Of a DNA stretch of 7,143 nucleotides, positions 1-7,143 are shown one piece after another; position 1 is the stretch's first letter, and each line of letters opens with the position of its first letter. A model generated the notes under the pieces. The model searched no databases, was not told where the DNA came from, and worked only from the letters and a program-made list of their open reading frames with translations. Source of the DNA: Planctomycetota bacterium. Lineage in GTDB: Bacteria > Planctomycetota > MHYJ01 > WSZJ01 > JACPWG01. The stretch covers positions 1 to 7,143 of the forward strand of contig JACRIP010000270.1 in assembly GCA_016220045.1 (NCBI GenBank), in the 5' to 3' direction. The position numbers were made by a program, and so were the translations under genes.

Positions 1-731
1 GCGGGACGGGCTACGGCGCGCACCTGAGTCCCGGGTGCGCCGGCGGGCGCGGCGAGGGGCGCGGGCCGGGCGGCGACCGCCTCGCCGGCGGCGACCGCCA
101 CGGCTTCCATCTCGGTGAGGATGCCGTTCACGAGATGGCTGAGCATCTGGTAGAGGACGACCGCGGGAATGGCGAGGCAGAGGCCGCCGGCGGTGGCGAT
201 CAGCGCCTCGGAAATCCCGCCCGCGACGTCGCCGGCGCTCACCGGCTGCCCGGCTAGGGTGAGACGCGAGAGCTCGCCGAACACGCGGATCATGCCGAAG
301 ACGGTGCCGAGCAGCCCGAGCAGGGTGGCGATCTGGGAGATGGTGGAGAGGATCGGCAGCCGGCGTTCGAGGGCGGGCAGCTCGAGGCCGGCGGCCTCCT
401 CCATGGCGCTACGTATTTCGCCGTAGGGACGCCCGGCCAGGAGGACCGCCTTCCGGAGGATGCGCGCGAGGGGATTGTCGGCCTCCTTGCAGAGGCGGGC
501 GAGGGCGACGGCCGCCGCGGCGGGGGTCGGCAGGGCGTTGGCGGGGGCGGACGCGCCGGCGCCGCCCGGCGGCTCGCCGAGCGCAGCGCGCGCGGTCGCC
601 GCCAACGCGCGGATGGAGCGCCGGAGCCGCAGCAGGACCCAGCCGCGCTCGATCGCGGCGGCGAGGGCGAGGACCGAACAGAAGAGGAGCGGGATCATCG
701 TGAGCCCGCCCTTCTGCAGGGTCTCGATCAC
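1..731 (-). CDS. MotA/TolQ/ExbB proton channel family protein (3' end beyond window)
   Basis: Inner-membrane subunit of a proton-driven motor complex of the ExbB-ExbD / TolQ-TolR type, which couples the proton gradient to work at the cell envelope. The reading frame starts at GTG 731-729 behind a good GGAGG (complement of 736-740) and stays open for 243 codons to the window edge. Membrane segments are visible at about residues 11-27, 129-150 and 172-195. The family core is clear: LLGLLGTVFGMI in the second segment and ISEALIATAGGLCLAIPAVVLYQ-like sequence in the third. Residues about 50-75, between the first and second segments, are Ala/Pro/Gly-rich, and residues after about 216 form an Ala/Pro tail longer than the minimal fold needs. 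An exbD/tolR-type partner would be expected just beyond the left edge, but this cannot be seen. Family assignment is secure; ExbB versus TolQ cannot be decided from this part, so no symbol is given. Confidence 0.93.
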   Translation of the reverse strand, partial: MIETLQKGGLTMIPLLFCSVLALAAAIERGWVLLRLRRSIRALAATARAALGEPPGGAGASAPANALPTPAAAAVALARLCKEADNPLARILRKAVLLAGRPYGEIRSAMEEAAGLELPALERRLPILSTISQIATLLGLLGTVFGMIRVFGELSRLTLAGQPVSAGDVAGGISEALIATAGGLCLAIPAVVLYQMLSHLVNGILTEMEAVAVAAGEAVAARPAPLAAPAGAPGTQVRAVARP

Positions 732-777
732 GGTACCTCCAGGCGCTGCGGGGGGGGACGGGGGAGGAAAGGGCGGA

Positions 778-807
778 ATTATAGGAGGGCGGCGGCGGGC
801 GGCGCAA
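778..807 (-). promoter_or_regulatory. Sigma70-type promoter of the ExbB/TolQ-like gene
   Basis: On the minus strand a perfect TATAAT (complement of 778-783) lies 18 bases downstream of TTGCGC (complement of 802-807), which matches the -35 consensus in its first three bases. Transcription would begin near 771 and give a leader of about 40 bases before GTG 731. The AT-rich -10 stands out sharply in such GC-rich DNA. The leader RNA is C-rich because the opposite strand carries G tracts at 750-757 and 760-764. Confidence 0.65.
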
Positions 808-835
808 GAGATTGCCGCGAGCGCTCCCGGAGGCG

Positions 836-844
836 TGGTATACT
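836..844 (+). promoter_or_regulatory. Extended -10 promoter of the glycosyltransferase gene
   Basis: TATACT at 839-844 is preceded directly by TGG (836-838), forming an extended -10 element (TGN-TATAAT type). No good -35 lies at the normal distance; TTGCCG at 812-817 would be 21 bases away. Transcription would begin near 851, so an upstream in-frame TTG at 812 cannot be the start codon. The promoter faces away from the minus-strand promoter at 778-807, with the two -10 boxes 55 bases apart, so shared regulation of the divergent genes is possible. Confidence 0.5.
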
Positions 845-851
845 TCGCCGC

Positions 852-870
852 GGGACGGGACGGGGGGGGG
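852..870 (+). other. G-tract leader with quadruplex potential, ending in a G9 run
   Basis: The predicted leader of the glycosyltransferase mRNA reads GGG-AC-GGG-AC followed by nine consecutive G (862-870). That is enough for a compact four-tract G-quadruplex in RNA or on the non-template DNA strand. The G9 run ends four bases before GTG 875 and 16 bases before GTG 887, so it overlaps the place where ribosomes load. The pattern is seen directly; any role in translation control or slipped-strand variation is inference. Confidence 0.5.
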
Positions 871-886
871 AATCGTGGAGGCCACC

Positions 887-2497
887 GTGCCCGATCCATC
901 TGCAGCCGCCCCCGGCGCGGCGGCGGCGCTCCCGCGGGGAGTCGGCGCCGGCGCGGCGCTGCTGGCGGGACTCGCCGTCTTCTGCCGCTTCTGGAACCTG
1001 TCCGGGCAGGGCCTGCGGACGCCCGACGAAGGCCTGCACGCGTTCTTCGCCGAAACCATCTGGTTCGGCATTCCGGGGGCGGTCTACTGGAAACCCCTGG
1101 AGGCGCTCCTGCTGGCGGGCGCGTTCCGGGCCTGGGAGATCTGCGGCGGCGGGAGCGACGTGGAGCCGGTGGTCTTCCTCGTTCCCGCGGCGCTGTTCGG
1201 CGTCGCCAGCGTGCTCGGGCTCGGCTGGCTCGCCTATCGCGCCTGGGGCTGGTGCGCCGGGCTGACCGGCCTGGCCGCCGCCGCCGCGATGCCCTACCTG
1301 CTCTTCTATCACCGCAGCGCGCTCGCCGACGGCAACCACCTCGCCTGCGGCGTGGCCGCGCTCCTCCTCCTGGTCGGCGCGCTCCCCGGCGGCTTCCCGG
1401 CCCGCCCGGAGCGCCGGCCCGGGCTCGCCGCGGCGGGGTCGGGCGCACTCCTCGGCACCGCCTTCCTGATCAACCCCGCGTCCGGGGTAATTACCCTAGG
1501 CATGGGAATCGGCCTGATCGCGCTCGCGTGGCTGCGCCCCGACCTGCGCCGCGACGTGCTGCGGCGGCTCGCGATCTGGGCGCCGGCGGGGATCGCCGCG
1601 GCCGGGCTCTGGTTCGGGTTCCTCTGCCTCGCGCCGTGGTACAACCGGGACTTCCACGCCATGATGTCGAGCTACAATCTCGCGGTGGCCGCCGCCTCGC
1701 AGGCGCGTATCGAGCCGTTCCTGTACCTGTGGCGCTACAGCGGGCCGGTCCTGCTCGGACTGGCCCTGGTCGGCGCGGCGGAATCGGCGCGGCGGCGCGA
1801 CCCGTGCGGCGTGCTGTTGCTGGCGCTGCTGGGCGTGGGGCTGGTTTACGGCGCGCGCGCGCATCTCCCCTACCCGCGGATCTTCCTGGCGCCGGTCCTG
1901 CCGCTGGCGGCGTTGGCGGCGCGCGGGGGCGGGGTCGTGGCGGCCGCCGCGGCGCGCCGGCTCCGGGCGGGCAGCCGCGGCGAGCTGGCGGTCACGCTGC
2001 TCCTCGGCGTCGCCCTGATCGCGAGCCATGCGCCGGGCGCGCGCGCACTCCTGTCATTGCGCTCCGGGTTCGCGCGGGCGGTCGCGGCCCTCGCCGCCGA
2101 GCGGGCGGAGGGGGCGGAGGGGGCGGGCCTGCTGGTGCTCTCCGCCCAGTCCTCCAACCTGATGATGCCCTTCGGCATCGAGACCGACTCGGCGACGGTG
2201 CCCCTGGCGCGGGCGCTCGAAGGCCCGAACGGCGCGGCCGCGGCGCTCGACCTGCTGCGCGACGCCGCGCGCACCGGCGGCTACTCGCACTTGATGCTCG
2301 ACTTCACCTTCCGCATCGAGCTGTCCCCGGCCGGGTTCGGGGAGTTCAGGCATTTGCTGGAGCGCTTCCCGCCCTGGCAGGCGATCGACAACCCCGCGGG
2401 GCTGCACGAGGAGACGCAACTGGAGAACGGCATCGCAGCGGCGGCCGACGATCCGCTTTCCGGCAAGATCTTTCTGTGGCGCCTGCGCGGGTTGTGA
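887..2497 (+). CDS. ArnT/PMT-like (GT39/GT83-type) integral membrane glycosyltransferase
   Basis: Predicted GT-C fold enzyme that moves a sugar from a polyprenyl-phosphate donor to an acceptor outside the inner membrane; the acceptor is unknown. The 536-residue protein has about ten or eleven hydrophobic segments (roughly 20-37, 94-117, 122-143, 152-167, 181-215, 228-249, 285-300, 306-323, 330-345, 367-382) and a soluble C-terminal part from about residue 410. The family hallmark is the acidic pair in the first outside loop, RTPDEGLHAF with D47 and E48, followed by WKPLEALLLA. YHRSALADGNHLA (141-153) and HLPYPRIFLAPVLPLAALAA (326-345) also match the family layout. GTG 887 is chosen because GGAGG at 877-881 sits five bases upstream; GTG 875 in the same frame is the alternative. 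The gene stands alone between a divergent neighbour and the strong rnc promoter. General class is fairly sure; exact substrate and family number are not. Confidence 0.82.
   Translation: MPDPSAAAPGAAAALPRGVGAGAALLAGLAVFCRFWNLSGQGLRTPDEGLHAFFAETIWFGIPGAVYWKPLEALLLAGAFRAWEICGGGSDVEPVVFLVPAALFGVASVLGLGWLAYRAWGWCAGLTGLAAAAAMPYLLFYHRSALADGNHLACGVAALLLLVGALPGGFPARPERRPGLAAAGSGALLGTAFLINPASGVITLGMGIGLIALAWLRPDLRRDVLRRLAIWAPAGIAAAGLWFGFLCLAPWYNRDFHAMMSSYNLAVAAASQARIEPFLYLWRYSGPVLLGLALVGAAESARRRDPCGVLLLALLGVGLVYGARAHLPYPRIFLAPVLPLAALAARGGGVVAAAAARRLRAGSRGELAVTLLLGVALIASHAPGARALLSLRSGFARAVAALAAERAEGAEGAGLLVLSAQSSNLMMPFGIETDSATVPLARALEGPNGAAAALDLLRDAARTGGYSHLMLDFTFRIELSPAGFGEFRHLLERFPPWQAIDNPAGLHEETQLENGIAAAADDPLSGKIFLWRLRGL
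1485..1496. repeat. 12-bp perfect palindrome, AT-rich core
   Basis: GGGTAATTACCC is a perfect palindrome inside the glycosyltransferase gene. Its AT core is unusual for this DNA, and it forces a run of otherwise rare codons (GTA, ATT, then CTA shortly after). It could be chance or a protein-binding site; nothing else in the sequence decides this. Confidence 0.3.
2103..2127 (+). repeat. In-frame 9-bp tandem repeat with quadruplex pattern
   Basis: CGGAGGGGG occurs twice back to back (2106-2114 and 2115-2123), flanked by GGG runs, giving four G tracts of 3, 5, 5 and 3 bases with loops of 4, 4 and 1. In the glycosyltransferase it encodes repeated Ala-Glu-Gly units near residues 407-413, at the junction between the membrane part and the soluble C-terminal part. 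The nine-base unit keeps the frame, so copy-number change would only lengthen or shorten a linker. Confidence 0.5.
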
Positions 2498-2518
2498 TCG
2501 GGGCGGGACGAAGGAAAA

Positions 2519-2546
2519 TTGACCGCCGGCCGCGCGGTGCTATAAT
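2519..2546 (+). promoter_or_regulatory. Strong sigma70-type promoter of the rnc-mfd operon
   Basis: TTGACC (2519-2524, five of six consensus bases) and a perfect TATAAT (2541-2546) are separated by 16 bases, and TGC just before the -10 also makes it an extended -10. This is the best promoter in the window. Transcription would begin near 2553, downstream of the glycosyltransferase stop codon at 2495-2497, so rnc does not depend on read-through from that gene. Confidence 0.75.
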
Positions 2547-2573
2547 CGCGGGCCTGGGGCCGCCGACCGCCTT

Positions 2574-2593
2574 CCCGGGCCTCCCCGCCCGGG
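2574..2593 (+). promoter_or_regulatory. GC hairpin in the rnc leader
   Basis: CCCGGGC (2574-2580) pairs perfectly with GCCCGGG (2587-2593) around a six-base loop. It begins about 20 bases after the predicted transcription start. No T run follows, so it is not an intrinsic terminator. In E. coli, RNase III cuts a double-stranded structure in its own leader and so limits its own synthesis. A similar role here is inference; seven pairs alone is short for an RNase III substrate unless flanking bases extend the stem. Confidence 0.4.
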
Positions 2594-2750
2594 CCGACGG
2601 ACGCCGGCCATCGAAGCCGCAATGGATTCAATTCCCGGGGCGGACGCGGGCGCGCGCGCTGCGGGGATCGAGTTCACGGCGGCCCTTCATCGCCCGCTCT
2701 TCGGGTTTTCACCGCAGAGCCGGGCGCACGCCTCAACTGGGGGTCCCGCC

Positions 2751-3509
2751 GTGGCCGCCGAGGATCGGCCGCAACTCGAACCGGATCGGCTTGCGGCGCT
2801 CGAACAGTCACTCGCCTACAGGTTCAGGAATCCGGACCTGCTCTTCCACGCCCTGGTCCACTCCTCCGCCCGCGACGAGGGGCTCCTGTGCAACGAACGC
2901 ATGGAGTTCCTCGGCGACTCCGTGCTCGGCATGGTCATCTCCGACTACCTCTACGACAATTTCGTCGAGTTCGAGGAGGGGGACCTCTCGGGCATCAAGT
3001 CGGTGGTCGTAAGCTGCGAGTCGCTGGCGGAAGAGGGCAAGCGGCTCGGTCTCGGCGAGTTCATCCGGCTGGGCAAGGGGATCGCGCAGAAACGGGCGAT
3101 CCCGGACTCGGTGCTGGGGAACACCTTCGAGGCGATCGTCGCGGCGATCTACAAGGACGGCGGCGTCGAGCCGGCGCGGGAGTTCATCCTGCGCGTGCTG
3201 GCGCGCCGGGTGGACGACGTGCGCCACGGCCGGCACTCGAAGAACTACAAATCCATCCTCCAGCATTACACGCAGAAGGAACTTTCGACGGTCCCGCTCT
3301 ACCGGGTGACGCGCGAGTCGGGACCGGACCACGAGAAGTCCTTCGAGGTCATCGTCGAGCTGTCGGGGAAGGAGTACGGCCCGGGCATCGGCCGGACCAA
3401 GAAGGACGCGGAGCAGCAGGCGGCGCGGCTGGCGCTGGAGCTGCTCTCCCTCCTCGGCAGCGGGAGCGCGACCGGCGGCGGCGAGACCGCGGACCACCTG
3501 CGACTGTAG
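2751..3509 (+). CDS. rnc: Ribonuclease III
   Basis: Endoribonuclease that cuts double-stranded RNA, needed for rRNA precursor processing and turnover of structured mRNAs; it acts as a homodimer with two Mg2+ ions per active site. From GTG 2751 the protein has 252 residues. The catalytic domain (about 10-155) carries the signature NERMEFLGDSVLG with E49, E52 and D56 (E. coli E38, E41, D45), EEGD with E76 (E65), and GNTFEA with E127 (E117). The partner acidic residue D114 is Asn124 here. The double-stranded RNA binding domain (about 162-232) has GPDHEKSF and TKKDAEQQAA. A short polar Gly-rich tail follows. GTG 2751 has a G-rich ribosome site (2739-2743) and gives the usual family length. ATG 2622 in the same frame would add 43 residues that do not resemble RNase III and has only a weak GAAG upstream; it cannot be excluded. 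mfd begins five bases after the stop. Confidence 0.95.
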   Translation: MAAEDRPQLEPDRLAALEQSLAYRFRNPDLLFHALVHSSARDEGLLCNERMEFLGDSVLGMVISDYLYDNFVEFEEGDLSGIKSVVVSCESLAEEGKRLGLGEFIRLGKGIAQKRAIPDSVLGNTFEAIVAAIYKDGGVEPAREFILRVLARRVDDVRHGRHSKNYKSILQHYTQKELSTVPLYRVTRESGPDHEKSFEVIVELSGKEYGPGIGRTKKDAEQQAARLALELLSLLGSGSATGGGETADHLRL

Positions 3510-3514
3510 GCGGA

Positions 3515-6811
<3,297 letters not shown>

Positions 6812-6901
6812 GGGCTGATCGTTACCCACGACTTCTTGCTGGACACCGACCCTTCTCGCCATGGCGACGCCGGCGCATTGCGCAGAGAGGCTCGGCCGGG
6901 G
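6812..6901. other. Post-mfd spacer, no gene seen
   Basis: No reading frame with family resemblance and no terminator hairpin followed by a T run is visible here. Frames open on the minus strand across this region and into mfd read as low-complexity shadow proteins. Transcription of mfd may end at the structured repeats that follow. Confidence 0.5.
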
Positions 6902-6926
6902 GTAGGGGCGACCCTCGTGGTCGCCC
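6902..6926 (+). repeat. REP-like hairpin element, first copy
   Basis: GTAG (6902-6905) is followed directly by a perfect eight-pair hairpin, GGGCGACC (6906-6913) with GGTCGCCC (6919-6926) around the loop CTCGT. A GTAG or GGAG tetranucleotide at the foot of an imperfect hairpin is the known layout of REP elements mobilised by Y1-type TnpA-REP (RAYT) transposases. From memory, GGGGCGACC...GGTCGCCC is a common dispersed intergenic motif in environmental bacterial genomes, where it is often mistranslated as short spurious peptides. No T run follows, but the stem could slow transcription or protect the mfd mRNA 3' end. Confidence 0.6.
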
Positions 6927-6954
6927 TGACGGGCCACACTCCTCTGCATGCGGG

Positions 6955-6977
6955 GCGGGCACAAGGCCCGCTCCTAA
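6955..6977 (-). repeat. REP-like hairpin element, second copy, inverted
   Basis: Read on the minus strand, TTAGGA leads into a six-pair hairpin, GCGGGC (complement of 6966-6971) with GCCCGC (complement of 6955-6960) around a five-base loop. Its head TAGGAGCG matches TAGGGGCG of the first element at seven of eight bases. The two elements therefore form an inverted pair 28 bases apart, the same arrangement as a two-REP mosaic element (BIME). The stem sequences differ, so these are related but not identical units. Confidence 0.55.
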
Positions 6978-7018
6978 GAGTGCGTGCAACCCACAGTTTC
7001 ATGCTTGAAGGCCCACTA

Positions 7019-7050
7019 GCCACGGCCCCCGTCGGCCGGTGCGCCGTGGC
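7019..7050. repeat. Inverted repeat with 8-bp perfect arms
   Basis: GCCACGGC (7019-7026) is the exact reverse complement of GCCGTGGC (7043-7050), with a 16-base GC-rich loop that can itself fold weakly. It sits between the REP-like pair and the insertion-sequence junction and lacks a T run on either side. It may be a third dispersed hairpin or a transcription barrier; its role is unknown. Confidence 0.45.
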
Positions 7051-7074
7051 GACCCGCACCTGCCGCGATGCACC

Positions 7075-7143
7075 TAGTGTCCTGTCAACTTTGAATCTTG
7101 GGGTACAGGCGCTTGAGCTTGATGCGCGCGTCGGGCGTCGTGA
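7075..7143 (-). mobile_element. End of an insertion sequence (IS630-type suspected), runs off the window
   Basis: From about 7076 the sequence changes character: the strong GC bias relaxes (TGTCAACTTTGAATCTTGG), and the minus strand carries the end of a transposase-like frame that stops at 7085-7087. The presumed terminal repeat begins GTGTCCTGTCAACTTTG directly after TA at 7075-7076, which fits the TA target preference of the IS630 family. The other end lies outside the window, so neither the terminal repeat nor the TA duplication can be confirmed. Confidence 0.5.
7085..7143 (-). CDS. Transposase, C-terminal fragment (5' part beyond window)
   Basis: The minus strand encodes TTPDARIKLKRLYPKIQS followed by TGA. 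The basic ARIKLKRLYP ending resembles the C-terminus I remember for IS630-type DDE transposases, whose genes commonly end at or within the terminal inverted repeat, as seen here. Only 18 residues are visible, so the DDE catalytic residues cannot be checked and it is not known whether the gene is intact. The family name is a tentative recollection rather than a proven match. Confidence 0.5.
   Translation of the reverse strand, partial: TTPDARIKLKRLYPKIQS

Noticed and set aside
812..886. TTG at 812 as start of the glycosyltransferase
   Set aside because: The extended -10 element at 836-844 lies downstream of it and no ribosome site precedes it; GTG 887 has GGAGG at the right distance.
460..3012. 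850-codon open frame on the plus strand
   Set aside because: It crosses the ExbB/TolQ-like gene in antisense, the divergent promoters, the glycosyltransferase and the start of rnc. Its Arg/Gly/Pro-rich product is typical of frame-shifted reading in high-GC DNA.
6902..6977. CRISPR repeats or an intrinsic terminator
   Set aside because: There are only two related hairpins, in inverted not direct orientation, without spacers of regular length, and neither is followed by a T run.

Overview
This is a very GC-rich bacterial window (roughly 70% G+C by eye) with three complete protein genes, one gene cut by the left edge and the tail of a mobile element cut by the right edge. The gene content is conserved bacterial housekeeping: a MotA/TolQ/ExbB proton-channel subunit, a polytopic ArnT/PMT-like glycosyltransferase, ribonuclease III (rnc) and the transcription-repair coupling factor Mfd. 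An ExbB/TolQ-type protein suggests a diderm envelope. RNase III carries Gly-Asn where E. coli has Ala-Asp in the second active-site helix, a variant I associate with Bacteroidetes and PVC-type bacteria. A high-GC uncultured lineage of that kind is my best guess, but taxonomy is inference only.

Layout: positions 1-731 hold the ExbB/TolQ-like gene on the minus strand, with its 3' end outside the window. Positions 732-886 are a divergent intergenic region. It has a clear TATAAT promoter for the minus-strand gene, an extended -10 (TGG-TATACT) promoter for the plus-strand gene, and two long G tracts. Positions 887-2497 encode the membrane glycosyltransferase. A short gap follows with the best promoter of the window (TTGACC-16-TATAAT, also an extended -10), then a leader with a GC hairpin, then rnc (preferred start 2751, alternative 2622) and mfd (3515-6811) five bases further on. 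rnc and mfd are almost certainly one transcription unit: one product processes double-stranded RNA, the other removes stalled RNA polymerase and recruits UvrA to template-strand lesions.

Positions 6812-7084 (273 bases) contain no convincing gene. They hold a pair of related, inverted REP-like hairpins, each headed by TAGGRGCG, a third perfect inverted repeat (8-bp arms), and then a sharp junction near 7076. Beyond it the minus strand encodes the last 18 residues of what looks like an IS630-type transposase, with its stop codon lying inside the presumed terminal repeat.

I found no undescribed multi-gene system here. The observations most worth following are the REP-like pair beside the insertion-sequence end, the G-tract leader of the glycosyltransferase gene, the abrupt strand-composition change halfway through mfd, and a possible self-regulating leader of rnc.
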